Below the pieces are notes generated by a model that saw only the letters and a program-made list of their open reading frames with translations, was not told where the DNA came from and ran no database searches. The translations under genes and the position numbers were made by a program. From Lathyrus oleraceus (Eukaryota; Streptophyta; Magnoliopsida; Fabales; Fabaceae), in contig NC_066580.1 of the NCBI RefSeq assembly GCF_024323335.1, positions 441,149,351 through 441,213,350 on the forward strand: a stretch of DNA of 64,000 nucleotides, in the 5' to 3' direction. The first letter of the stretch is position 1; each line of letters begins with the position of its first letter. This document shows, piece by piece, positions 23,928 through 36,702 of this stretch.

Positions 23928-24120
23928 GCCCAAGAATACTTATTGAGATGGTAAGAGTTACTTTCAGTTTAATTAGAAGTTCTGAGTTCGAATTCAGTCC
24001 TGAACATGCAACAATATTAAATCTCTTGAGGGAGAACTTTGCACCTATTATCGTTTTTTCCGATTCAAAAAATTAGTCTATATAATTATGCGCATAAGAT
24101 ATCAACTTTATAAAAAAAAT
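23928..24120 (+). mobile_element. SINE, 193 bp, with 13-bp target duplication
   Basis: It has a Pol III-style A box region (GAGATGGTAAGAG, 23945-23957) and a B box GTTCGAATTC (23986-23995), and an A-rich tail (TATAAAAAAAAT) at 24109-24120. Flanks are ATAAAGTACAAAC (23915-23927) and ATAAAGTGCAAAC (24121-24133), 12 of 13 identical. Promoter boxes, tail and target duplication together support a tRNA-derived SINE mobilised by LINE machinery. Confidence 0.82.
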
Positions 24121-24133
24121 ATAAAGTGCAAAC

Positions 24134-25084
24134 AAATAACAAACTTTAGAGAAGTTTCTAGAACTAATCAAATGAAAAGAAAAATTGTTAAAACTTAAAA
24201 GTAATATTAGGTAAACATACGTATCTATAAGTAGATAATCATTACTTTATGAATGAGTTTAATAAAGTTGATTTATGTCTCATTTAAATTTTAAAATTAA
24301 AAACTCACTATAAATCCTAATATGTATTTAGTGTTATCCGTTAAATGTTATTTTCATACTTAGGGACAAATGAACTTGTTATTTTCTCACGTGTTTTAAA
24401 ATTTCTACCAATAATATTTAAATATTTATTTTTTAATGGATGTGGATTTGATGATACTCGTGTCTACGGATATTCGTATTCGTTAATAAATTATAAAAAA
24501 TATTTAAATATTATTAATTTATTATCTTTGTCTTTTTATCTTTTAAAAAATTAGTATTCTCATTTTTTTTAAGTTTTCATAAAGAAAATCTTTCATATTC
24601 TATAAAAAATTTATTTGTTGATTTCATATTTAAGTTTCTTCTCTATTCTAAAATTCACAGTTCCATCATCTAACCAACTAGTATCTTCCTTCCTCCGTCT
24701 AATTGTCTTCCTTCCTACTCCCTCGCTGTCCACAATCACAATATTTTTCATATATTTTGGTTAAAAATGAAATCTATGGATATTATGTTTGGATGTTATT
24801 ATGTTGAGGTGAAAAAGAAATATTAATGTATGAAATTTTGTTCTTAAACTGAGAGTAAATTGTATGAAAGTTATGTGATAATAATTTTTAGTGTATTTAA
24901 AAGAAGTTGAAAATATTTTTTTTTAAATTAATTTTTTTATGGATATCTTTAAATATCCGCGAGTACCGTAAAGCACGCAGATTACCAGTTTAACGGATAT
25001 TCACACATATATGACACAGATATGAATATCATATTTATCCAATGGAACGGACACAAATATCATACTATCCATCTCTATAGATAT
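24134..25084. other. AT-rich spacer with GGATATTC-type repeats
   Basis: No gene was seen. Related pieces with ACGGATATTC occur near 24467 and 24992, the latter beside GCGAGTACCG (24959); they may be ends of a small decayed DNA transposon, but I could not define termini or a target duplication. Confidence 0.4.
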
Positions 25085-25345
25085 CAATTTATATTCCAAG
25101 TTGTAGACGGTGTCGCTGGTAATCTCAATTCTCATACTAAATTTGATGCTATTTAATATATTTATAAGACTATTATTGTTATTACAAAACTTGAGGATAA
25201 ACTTTATTAGGAGACAAGCTAACAATGGCTCAAAACTTAACCATGGTGGATGCTTTTCCCCCAACCTTTTCCTTCACTTACAATCTTCCGGCCACTATCG
25301 AAACCGTCATGGTTGTTCTACAATATGGAATTACTTATTCTAATA
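25085..25345 (+). pseudogene. RNase-H-like (RVT_3) remnant of a non-LTR element
   Basis: The plus strand reads VVDGVAGNLNSHTKFDAI, then after a frameshift INFIRRQANN, then LPATIETVM-like sequence. This is the order of the C-terminal RNase-H-like domain common in plant LINE ORF2 and related pseudogenes (VRRQANxVAH is the usual motif). It is only a fragment, interrupted by stops. The minus frame 25001-25264 is its shadow. Confidence 0.6.
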
Positions 25346-28014
25346 AAGCTATTGAATTTCATTTATGTGTTTTTGTCTTTTAGGGATTAAGGTTGCACTC
25401 TTGGTGTTTGACAAAATGCCTCAAAAGAGATTTGTGTCTATTGACATTTCATAGTGACTGAGATAGCTAATGAGTCTAACATCTATTCAAACACTATCTT
25501 TAGTCATCTTTTATTTTGTGAATACTCGAGAAGGTTGTGCAATATTAAGAACAAAGATAATCAAATTGTGCATACACAAGTCAAAGAAATCACCCGTTAT
25601 TGGATTTGAAAAAAGATAGTGGATTCTGACTCCCGTATTGTCATTAATGTTATTTGCAAGAGACATGATTGTTAGATGAAATATTGTTATTTTTGGTTTA
25701 ATAGTGTCTTAACTTATGAACAATCCATGTATAACCTCTTATGACTATGTAGTATTTTCTCTTCGGGAAAAAAATAAGGTTTCATTTCAATTGTCTAATA
25801 TTAACCGTAATTCTCGTTGATTTGACTTTTAATAAAATTAAGTTTTACTATTATAAGAAAACAATATTAAACAGGGACAATGTAGCTCATTTGTTAGTTA
25901 GAACATCATTGTCTTTTCCGATTTTTTTTTTTACATTTTAACTGTAATTTATATTTTAAAAGAGATGGATATAGTTTTCCTTTATTTTTAACCACATGCT
26001 TTATTATGTCTTCAAATCCTTAATCTGATTTTCATGACATTTTTCTGTTTCCATTTTATGCTGCAATTTATATAATAGATTTAATTAAGGAATTATCCAA
26101 CAACATGGGATTAAAATTCCCATTTTATTAAAAAAGAGAAGGTTAAGATAATTGTGATGTATATCTTCAAACCTTACGAAGATGAGAGATAGCAATTGTA
26201 ATAAACTAAAGCACATTCAGCTGTTTACCAACATGGTCGGTGACAAGTTTCATTTTCATTTTGAAGAATATATAGATTGTGTTCTTTTAACTTTAGAGAC
26301 AACTGGATCTGATTGCACATGGAAAAGAGTTAGGTTTACACGTTACATGTGACACATGCCCTAAATTAGGGTTATCCATCGTTATTCAATGTACTTTGAT
26401 ATTAATCGTAAATTAGTTACATGTAAAGCTATTCAATCTGATTTATTGAGTTGATAATTGAAAAGAAATATTAAATTTATAAAGGTGATTCACTTTAAAT
26501 TCTGACGTGATTTTGACGTTAAAAGTCATTCGAATTAAAAGAGAAAAGGAATATTCAATACAATTTGTTTATACAATCTGATTTGTATGACTTTTAAATG
26601 TAAAATTAAATTAAATTAAATCAAATAAATGTGATTAGGATTGATTTAATTAATTTGATTTTTTATCAAAAATTTATTGAGACATAAATAATTATATAGA
26701 TATTATAATTGTGTTTAACCATTCATATATTATTAAATAATAATAAAACTCATCATATTTTGAAAACTTTTTATTATAAAAAAAAATATATTAGAAAAAA
26801 GTAAAATAAAAAATAAATAAAATATAAAATAATATAAAAAGTATTACTCCCTCTATCTCATAAGGGGGGTGATTAATTCAGAACAAAAGATGTTTCAATA
26901 TGAATAATCCATTTTAATTTTCAATTTATTTTGTCCAATTTTATCCTATATAATAATTATTATTATTATTTTCATTATTTTTAATACATGATAAAAGTAT
27001 TTTAATAAAAATATAATTTTCTCTTTTATTTTAATTTTTTCTTATTTACAAATGATCAATTTGATAGCTCATTGGCGACGTAAATAGAGGTAACTATTTT
27101 TGTTAGGTCAATAAGCCTAATATCCTTGATCATAATAATGCTAATGAGAAATATTGCCCCACAACGACACTTGTGGAAAAATGATCACAATCATAAGGGT
27201 GCTAAAAAGTATGTTAAAATAGGGTCCCGCCACCTATTTTTTTGTTAGGAGTTAGTGGTGTAATATATTATTGTGAATACTTTTCTTAACTGTCTTCCTT
27301 CTAGAAAGAAACACATAAAATATCTCATAATACCACCTATGCCACGATTGAGATCCAAGTCACAAGTTGCTCCGGATGCATATATAGGCCTAGTGCATTG
27401 CTCTCATATTGAAGTTGACAATGAAATAATTTATATTATTTAATCCTAATCCTATGCATCGATTAAGTTAAAAAATTTCATGTTAACTTTATTAGGCACA
27501 AATAATTGCTTCGGAATTATAAATTAAAGAATATAGTATAAAGTATGGAGCAAGAGCTGTCAAGGTACTGTTTACGTTTCCAAATTCACAATAAAAATAT
27601 ATATTTCGAGGAAAGTGAAAGTGACCAACAAGTCTCAATGCAAAACTTTTTATATAATAATTAAAAAATGATGTATTCCATTCATATTTAGTAAGTTAAT
27701 TGATCAAATTTGAGAGCGAAGAAAATAATGCATAGGGATGGGAAGAGAAAGAGCATTGTGCTTATCAATATACTTAAAAATATCGATAGCTGATCGCAGC
27801 TATGGTGATAATTCATGCACTGGTATTTTTGTTGCTGATAGGAATAACTTTTTAATGTCAGACTTCAATTCCAAATTTATATAAATTATAAAAATTTAAT
27901 GGATTATTCTGAAATGGTCAATTGTCAATTTCTCGTCGGCTGGAGTTCAAATAAAAGGCAACTCATAAGAGATGCTCACCGAGAAATTTAGGGTGTCATA
28001 TATATGATGTGGCA
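25346..28014. other. AT-rich intergenic DNA, no gene seen
   Basis: I found no supported coding region. A possible Stowaway-type MITE at about 26848-27092 begins TACTCCCTCTATCTCAT and ends TAAATAGAGGTA, with TA on both sides, but its terminal repeats match poorly. Confidence 0.5.
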
Positions 28015-28098
28015 CGATCACCTAACAAATGTCATGTGTGTTAAAACAATAATCAACGATCACCTAACAAATGTCATGTGTGTTAGAACAATAATCAA
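28015..28098. repeat. 42-bp tandem duplication (two units)
   Basis: Units 28015-28056 and 28057-28098 both read CGATCACCTAACAAATGTCA... and end TTA(A/G)AACAATAATCAA, with one difference. The repeat spans the outer end of the copia LTR (TGTTAGAACAATAATC) plus flanking DNA. Confidence 0.95.
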
Positions 28099-28329
28099 TT
28101 TTTTCATACACTTTGAGAGAGAGAGAACGAAGATAAGAGAATGAATGAATTCGATGGAAATTAGTTTCTCTCATTAGTAACATTATTAATGATACATTGT
28201 TATATATCATGGTTTGTTACAAGTTTTTCACCGAATAACTAACTGCTAAATCAGAAAAATAACAAATCAAATTCTAAAACTCTTAACTAACCTAACCAAT
28301 TAATTTGTTATGCAAATTACCCTTCAACA
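28081..28329 (-). mobile_element. 3' LTR of a copia element, about 249 bp
   Basis: Ends are TGTTGAAGG (minus sense, at 28329) and TTCTAACA (at 28081). It lies just downstream, in minus sense, of the RNase H remnant. It contains a GA/CT-rich stretch (28117-28131) near its 3' end, as in many copia LTRs. Confidence 0.65.
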
Positions 28330-28599
28330 ACCACACTCGAATTACAATTCATAGGACACCACCTTAATTAAAGTTTACTAATGCCTATAAACTCATTAGT
28401 TTCTTAAATCTCTTGAATACTTCAATTGTTACACCTTTCTTGATCTTCACGTTTGCAATGTTTCGACTTTAATTTTCCTTCACTTACTTGTTTTCTTAAG
28501 TAGTGAAACATCATCTCTATGTGCTTACTTCTCATATGTGCAATGTGATGTTTGATAAGATTTATAGTTGCCATATTATCAATCTTCAAAGTCACCATG
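28330..28599 (-). mobile_element. Copia RNase H, C-terminal piece
   Basis: Minus strand near 28590-28480 reads TLKIDNMATINLIKHHIAHM then SKHIEMMFHYL, the copia RNase H motif around the DNxxAIxL and RSKHIE signatures. It is cut at 28599 by the solo LTR; the preceding part of the domain lies at 33263-33632. Confidence 0.85.
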
Positions 28600-31500
28600 T
28601 GTAGCGGGGTATTCGTTACCTTTAGATTTATTGACTAAATCAAAAGTAAATCATACAATTCGAGTCGCCACCGCACTTCTATTTATCCAAAGGAAAGGTT
28701 AGAAAGCGAGTAAAACCCAAGAAGTTTTATCAAATAAAAAACTAATAAAAATGTCAGAGATTTGGGTAAGGGGGTTGGTTATGCAATGAGAAGGTTTTAA
28801 GCACCAAAAACATCATTAGTACTCTAAGGGAGCCCTTTTTACAAATGTTGTAAGGTAGGTTGGTATTTGTGAAAAGATATTTGTGCAAACATGATTGGGG
28901 AGATGAGAAAAGAATATACAATTTATTTACAATTTTGTGTTTGAATGGATAAACTCATTGCCTACGTACCATCTTAAAAAGGTAGGATCAAAACCTCGTA
29001 GTTCGGGGTAAAAATCTCAAAATAAGTTGGTGAATTGATTGGTCAAAAGCCTTAAGGTCTTTTGTTATCAAAGGGAGAAAACTCAACCTAAAACCACAAA
29101 TCCACCATGTGAGGAAAGCTTCAACATGCTAGTGAGGGGTTAACCCTATAATAAGCATGGAAGACTTATAGTCCATCACTAAGGATACAGGTGAGTATTA
29201 TATCAACCTCTATGATAACTCAAACCTAATAGCTAATGTTTATGAAAAGCTTTAACACACATGGTCATTGGAACCACAAAAACAATTGAGTGAGTTGTAT
29301 TTACAAATGAAAAGTATTCACAAAATAAGGTCAAAGTTGACTTAAGATTCAATTCAAAATAAGTGTTATGAAAAGAGTTTGAAAAATCAAAGGCATAGTG
29401 CCTAGGTTTCTAATTTTGAAAACAATGTTAATGTTGCACAAAAAGTTTGGCTTGGGTTAGAGTGGAGAGAAGAAGAGAAGGGCTAGATCCTAAACATGCA
29501 AAGATGATGGAAGAGAAATAAAACCACTTGGAGTTCTCTTCTTGAGATCATAAAGATGATCCAAGTTGCTCCCTTTCCTTTGGAATTAGCAAGCAATAAG
29601 CAAATGACTCAAGCAATCAAGCAAATAATCAATCAAGCTCCTAGGAATCTTCCAATTGGCTTTTGTATCTCTTATCTTGGATGTCCATGACAATGGTTCT
29701 TCTAATTGGCTCAAGTTTAGGATCCCTATCACACAAGAACAAACAAATCAAAAAGTTCCACAATACAAATAAAAGAATGGACAAGAGTGAGTTTAGAATT
29801 AGGGTCCTTTAAATCCATCTTCAAGATTAAGCATTCTAAAGGCATAAGGCCTAGTTGCTCTTCAACATATATAGCATTCTAAAGGCATGAGGCGTAGTTG
29901 CTCTTGAAACTCCATTTAGCATAGGTAAGGTTCTAGATCTAAGTCCTTTCTCCATTTGCATTGGGTTCACACAAACAAAAACAGAACAAAACACAAGGCA
30001 ATAGTATATACACAATAATGTGCTCAAGTGAGCAAAGGCAAATTGCATTAACATAAACATGAGCTCAAGTGAGCAAAGGGCAAAGACAAATGAATTAATG
30101 AGCAAGAAATTAAATTGCATTAAAATAAATTGCAAGAATTAAATGCTTGAATTAAAAGTTAGTGATTAGTAGTTAGTGTTAGTGTGCCATAAGACAATTT
30201 AGCGCTATGTTAAGCAATCGTAAGTGGACTAATATAGTAGTCACACCTATCTGAGGCCGGTCAATAAAACTATATGCAAACAAACACAAGTTAGAGACCA
30301 TGACTAGTAAGTCAAGCTCCTACAACTTGCCATGCCAAAAGAAAAGAAGAATGATCTTGTATGGATTTAGGTTTTTTGCTTGACCAAGAAGCAACTTATC
30401 TCTAATGCAAAGCAATTCACTTGATCTTTGATCAAGATGAATTTGATTTGGATCAAAGAAGGTTAAGCTTCTCATATGTCAAGGCTAACCACCAATCATT
30501 AACTCATTGATCAAAAAGAAAAAAAAAGGAGAAGAAGAAGAAGAAATGGAATGTACATAATTGAAATTCAAATGACATAGCCGACACACATTGATCAAAT
30601 ATGAATGGAATCAATATCAATCAATGGTAAACAGAAGTGAGATGAAGCTTAGAAGTCAAGAAACAATAAAAATATTTTTGGTAATTTTTGGAATTAAAAT
30701 AATACTTGAATTAAAATAAACAAATAAAGGTCAAACTTCAAATCCAATTCAAATCAACTTGGAAAAGTCCAATTGGATCATCCTAAGTTCAACATGGTCA
30801 AACAAGGTTAGACAAAAAATTTCATCATTTTTTTAAAACAGAAACTAATTGTAAACAATTAAAAATGAAGAAAACATAACATAATTGAACTAAAATCTCA
30901 AATCAATTAAGAAATTGATGAGAATATTTTTCATAGATTCATCATCATTCAAAGATGTTAAGAAAATATTTTTGGCATTTTTGAATATTGGAAAGTATTT
31001 TAAATGAATTAAAAATAATCAAAAAAGAAATAATTCACAAAAAATATTAAATGGAATCACAAAAATAATTAAAAATCATTTTTAGAAACTAGAATTCAAG
31101 AGAATTTTTTTGCAATTGGTCCCATATTTTTGTGATTCCAAATAAAGAAGTTATGAAATTTTAAAAATAATTGGAATAAAAGAAAATTAAAACAGAAATT
31201 AAAATTTGGAAAAAACCACAGCGTTTGGATCAGCGCTCATTAATTGACGTGGCTGATCCAAGGAGCTAGAAGCGCTCGCATATGGTAGGGCTTGGTCAAC
31301 AGCGAAACACTCAACATTAAAATAAGTCATAACAATGCATGGCTAAGATTAGGTCTGGAAACCAAGATCCAAGGGCCAGGAACTCATCCACGTGGGGACG
31401 GTGGTGGAAACCACCGTCTTCTCCGGTGAGACTCTTTGTTCCGGCCAGAGTTGCAGGTTTCTCAACCTCTACCATAATGCACGATCCATACATCATTCGA

Positions 31501-33262
31501 AAGCTGGGGTGATGTACATCACCCTTGTGCCCTTAGTTTTTGCTCAAGACTCTCATAGGAGGAGAAATCTGAGATGGAAAAACAAGGTGTTCAAACTGAA
31601 TTTGCTCAATTCACAAAATTAAATGCACAAATCAATTGCCTCTCACATGAGGACTTCAGAGGTACCAACCAACACAAAAAATGATCAATATCCAAGGAGA
31701 TTCGAAGGAAAATAGTTGGAGGGAAAACCTTTGAAGAGCAGCTTTCAATGGCACGATCTGATCCAAATATTCAGTGCAGCTTGTTCTTGAGGTAGCAAGG
31801 AAGCAAGGCTAAGGAATTGAAGTTCAAAGATCAACCAATGAAGTTGAAAATTGACCTTGAAAAATTGAGAGAAAAATCAAAATTCCTTTGAGTGAGGGTT
31901 AGGATTTCACTTCTGCAGAATTTCAGGCGCCTTTAGGTTGAAGTTTGAAGTGAATGAAGCATTCTATTTATAGGCAAGGCTGATGCTAGGCATGAAGAAA
32001 CTCGTGTGCATGTGAAGTTGGGTCCTCCATGCATGGGCCTGTACAGGCGCATGGGAGGCCCAAAATCCATTGCAAATGCAAGCTGAGATGAATGTGAGAT
32101 GGTTTGGACGTGCAGATTTCATTGTATTAGCTTGTGCACAAAGATTCAACATGGTTTCCATAAATGATCACAAAACTTCACCTCTTCGAAAACTCCATTT
32201 GCAAAATTGAAACATAGGCATGTGGGTAATGGTTGGAAAGGTCTTGACATAAGGAACAAATGTTATGTTGAACAAAAATCCATTTGGAGTTGGGAAAATA
32301 TTGAAAACTGTCCATGAAGTTCAAGGTACAAAACATGTATATGGAAATTTTGCCAAAATGGACCAACTTCAAGCCCTTCTGTTTCAAAGATGCAAGCCTC
32401 AATTGAAAAAATCTCCAACATCAAAGTTGTAGATCTTTTCAATACAATCAATTTGGACTTAAAATTTTGCATCATTTGGATTTTTTATGAGAAAGTTATG
32501 GGCACGTGAAGTTGGACTTTTTCATATTTCAATGACTTTGGTCCAAAGTGACCTATAATGTTTTGTATTATCACATGTGTTTCTTTTAGGATTATGAAAT
32601 TTTGTCCAACATAACATTTGAATTAGACATCTTAAAATTTCCAATGCGCTTGGTCCCACCTCAAAATCATGAAAAATGAAGGAGTTAGGTCCTTGGGAAG
32701 TTGACCCAAAATTAGGGTTTCATTCAAAATGACCTATAATGTTTTGAAATGAATGATGACCTTCCAAGTTTCAAATGAAAATTTTATGAACATGAAAGGT
32801 GTTCATATGGTTCTTAAGAACATTTTTTCTCTTGGGGTCATCTTCATTTGACAAACACATCAAAAGTTAGGTCTCAGTGCATTTCAAAATAGTTAGATGA
32901 ATTGACTGATCAACTTCTCAAAGCCAAACTTCAAATCTTGATGAATGAATGGATTTTCATGCTTGCTTTCACTTTCATCTGGCCACTTCATTGAGCATAG
33001 GAGCCTCTTAGGAGCCTTGGATCACATGATTGCTCAAGCTTCAAAACAAACAAAGTTAGTGACATATTTTTGTGCTTTTGGTTAGTAAACAAAATAAGAA
33101 AAGCAATAATATACAATTCAAGCATGCTTGGTGGTCTTAAACCAACTCACACAAGTCCCAACCCAAGGGTAAGGAGCCAAGATGCTATGATCCTTGAGGC
33201 AAATGCAATGAGAAATGATATGATGCCATGATGGATCTTAGGGTCAAAATTAGGGTCTTACA
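28600..33262 (-). mobile_element. Solo LTR, Ogre-like, 4,663 bp, perfect target duplication
   Basis: Ends are TGTAGCGG (28600) and GGGTCTTACA (33262), i.e. TGTAAGACCC...CCGCTACA in element sense. CCATG flanks both sides (28595-28599 and 33263-33267), and the copia RNase H frame is rejoined when the LTR is left out. GAGTCGCCA is at 28662-28670, followed by the conserved U5 block. It is of the same family as 4513-9129. There are no internal genes; frames such as 31392-31622 have no domain. Confidence 0.92.
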
Positions 33263-34678
33263 CCATGACACACCTTTCATTGCTCAATTCATGTATTAAA
33301 TTCATCAATCACACAACTTGACAGGCACACAAAATTGTTGCAATGTACTTAGCTTCACAGGATGATAGCGCTACAACTGGTTCCTTCTTTGAGCACCAAA
33401 AGATTGGTGCTTCTGCATACAAAAAGATGCACCCTTCAATTATTTTCCTATCATCTTTGTCACCAAAACAATTAGAGTCATTGTATCCAAGTAATTTGTA
33501 GCGTATTCCCTTGTCAAGTGTTGGAAACAATATGCCATAATCAATTGATCCTTTGATGTACCCCAAGATTCTTTTAACTACTGCTACGTGTGACATTTTT
33601 TGTTTCTCCCTAAACCAACTCACAATTCCCACACTTCATGTTAGATATGGTCTTGTGTTGCACAAATACCTTAATGATCAAAATAGTATTCTATATTGTG
33701 TTGGATCAAATGTTTTTTTATTATCTTCTTTTGAACGTTTCAGCCTTGGATTTGCAGGTGTTATGGCAACATTACATTGTTCCATTTTAAATTTCTTCTG
33801 AATTCCAATTGCACACCGCTTTTGATGCTTAAATTGTCCTTTGTCAGTCTTCAAAAACTCAATGCCAAGGAAATTTTCAATGTTGCCAAGATTTGTCATC
33901 TCAAATTCCTTCGTTAGGTCACTCCTATCTTCTTTTGTTTTCACATGCTCAGATTCAACAATAACTACAAAATGTACAAGGTCTACATTATCAGTTACCT
34001 CATTATTAGGGAATAATTCACAATCTTGTAGTCAGGTAACAATGAATTTTGACCTTGTTAACATCCTCATATTTTCTTCAACTTGAGCTTCTTCGGTTGC
34101 CTTTAACTCATAAAATATAACTCTGATTATATCTCTTCTTTGAGTCTTGTCCCAATTCCACTCATTCAATTCATTAACTATCACATATCTACTAAGCACT
34201 ATGGAATTATTGATAGGATCATAGAGCTTGCATCCACCAGTTGAATGATACCCTACAAGTATCATTTGGCCTGGTTTATCGTCAAGTTTTCTTCTCAGCT
34301 AATCAGGACACATCTATAAGCAACTAATCCTAACACCTTCAAATGATTCATATTAGGTTTTTTTCATGACCAAGATTCTTCGAGAGTGATGTTTCTATCT
34401 TCTTAGTTGGACACCTATTCAACAGGTATGTGGTAGTGGACACAATTTCTCCCCACAATTATTTTAGAAAGTGCTTTCCTTTTCAACATGTTTCTTACCA
34501 TATTCATTATTGTCATATTCTTTCTTTCAACAATTCCATTTTGTTGAGGGGAGTATGGTGGAACTACTTCGTGAATTATTTTGCTCTTGGTCAAAAAATA
34601 GGCTAAAATCCTTTGAGACATATTCACCTCCACCATGTGTCCTAAAAAATTTCGAGCACCCCGAGTTAAGGTATCATT
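33263..34678 (-). mobile_element. Copia pol remnant: integrase end, linker, RT end, RNase H
   Basis: Minus-strand pieces in order: integrase end (34415-34636, with PPYSPQQNGIVERKN holding the third acidic residue), post-integrase region (34032-34265, GYHSTGGCKLYDP), RT thumb end (33678-33944, MTNLGNIENFLGIEF), and connection plus RNase H (33309-33632, ALSSCEAKYIA). The central RT including YVDD is missing between 34032 and 33944, so a deletion removed the active site. The integrase is cut at 34678 by the chromovirus LTR. Confidence 0.88.
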
Positions 34679-36087
34679 TGTAATACCCTAAACCCCACAT
34701 ATAATTTAATATGGAATAATTAAACAAAACACAACCATTCAGAGTGTTACGCACAATCAAACATAGTATACTCCATTACACGAGTTATAGCATAACAATT
34801 TAAAACATGTCACCGCATGTTCACCTTCACTTAGGGTATCATCGCATCAGAATCATTATTAAATCAAATAAACACAATATTGCAACTCATTACATTTAGT
34901 CTCATAAACCTCAACCTTCATAACGCAACAAAAGAAGTTATATTATTCAACTCACAACAACTTTGAGATCTCAATAAAAGATAAATAGTAACTTCAACAA
35001 AATAAAATAAGTGAAAGCAAACATTCCTAGTCCAATGTTACATGATCAAAGCAAAACCCTACTAATAAAACGACAAACTAATCGAAGTCACTCCAAGAAC
35101 TACCTTCCACTTACTTCAACAATGCTATTCTTGAGTATCTGCAAGATGTCCGTGTAAAGTAAACATTCAAATAGAAGAAGTGAGAATACACTTCAATAAC
35201 TAAGGATGAAAACAAGAGGAAAAGATTATCACATAACAACAACATAAACATTACTCAATCAACACCAACATATTAAGTATTTTCATCCAACAACACATAA
35301 ACAATAATTAATACAAATGTAACACTAATGCAATATATCCAACACTGACTCGTTATGCATGTGGTACCAAATATGAACACTCAGGTTCATTTTTCTCCCT
35401 GATCCCAACCATAGGATCAAATTCACTCTTGGAACCAAAGCACACTAACATCATTACCATCACCATAGGTAACACTTCACCATTTCCCACCATATAATCA
35501 AGGCTCACCAAAAATGGACTGAAATTCATACACCATAATTCATGACTCTCAACAACATGCACTATCACCAAAAGATTCACCTTACACATCTCAGCATTAT
35601 GCACCATATCATTCATCATAAGAAATAATTAAATAATGTTATAAAAACATTAAAAACAACAAATAACTACAAATAGTAGCAACTCAACAATTGTAACTTC
35701 ATATGCATTTGTTCATGTTGCTTCACCAACACAACGACACATCATTGTATAAACATAACGATTAGCTAATTGATCATACAAGTCAGCAGAAACATCCCTA
35801 TAGTAGGCACGTGACTACCTCTCAACTATCTCACCAAGTCCTACATTGATGCAACTCTGAGCTTTAGCTTTTTAACGCTTCAAACGGTGCGTCATTTGGA
35901 CCTACGAATAAAATGTTATGGCGTAAATCGTCCAATTCTCACCAATGGCCAAATTCCATTTTTTACTAATTAAATAATAAATTCAAATAAAATACTATTT
36001 ACTCTAACAATTAACTAAAGCACCAATTAATTAAATAAAGTTCTAAATAATTCAATTAAATTAATTAATCGAATTTTGGGTGTTATA
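34679..36087 (-). mobile_element. LTR of a chromovirus (Ty3/gypsy), 1,409 bp
   Basis: Plus-strand ends are TGTAATACCC (34679) and GGGTGTTATA (36087), imperfect inverted TGTAAyACCC termini, one end decayed from TTACA to TTATA. A chromodomain-type pol end lies immediately upstream in minus sense, so this is the 3' LTR. The frame 35353-35619 is not a gene. Confidence 0.75.
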
Positions 36088-36403
36088 ACTCTTCTCTACT
36101 TAGAAAAAAATTGCCCTCGAAAATTACCTGAAGAAAACAGAATCAAATACGAATCCGTCATCTGACTCTCAAGCTCCCAAGTTATGCTTCCACCAACGGG
36201 TCCTCCCCACACTACCTTCACCAAGACAATCTCCTTACCACACAATTGCTTCACTTCCCGATCCTCTACCCTTCACTTCCTGATCCTCTACCCTTCACTT
36301 TCCGATCCTCTACCCGCATGGGTGATGCCTCAGCGGTCAGGTTATTTCTCACCAGCACATCATCCACTTGGATCACATGAGACGGATCTGGAATGTATCT
36401 CTT
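36088..36403 (-). mobile_element. Chromovirus pol C-terminus with chromodomain (fragment)
   Basis: Minus strand reads KRYIPDPSHVIQVDDVLVRNNL, then EASPMRVEDR, and after disruption a WELESQM-like chromodomain end and SSGNFRGQFF. This is the pol tail of a chromovirus whose chromodomain helps direct integration to heterochromatin. A 22-bp unit is present three times at 36248-36314, shifting the frame. The rest of pol is absent, because another LTR starts at 36404. Confidence 0.78.
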
Positions 36404-36437
36404 TGTCATACCTTAAAAGTTTCTCTAACTTTCACAA

Positions 36438-36649
36438 TTGTCATATGGATCATGGCTCTACTTCATGTGCATACATTCATACTTAATCAATTCATTTGCA
36501 TCAACATTTTTCAAGTAAGAGGACATACATCATGGAGTCAAGGTGTTAGTGTTTGTACTTGTTGAAAAGCTAGGGTTTCCCAAGTTCATCTTAAGGTGTG
36601 CTAAACCAGGTCAACACCCTAGTTCTTGATTTTTTTTGCATCATTAATT

Positions 36650-36702
<53 letters not shown>

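Noticed and set aside
24430..25084. Repeated ACGGATATTC motifs that could be ends of a DNA transposon
   Set aside because: No definable termini or target duplication; motif content could follow from AT-rich drift.
26848..27092. Possible Stowaway MITE (TACTCCCTCTATCTCAT ... AAATAGAGGTA)
   Set aside because: Terminal repeats match over only about seven bases and the interior shows no inverted symmetry; kept only as a remark.
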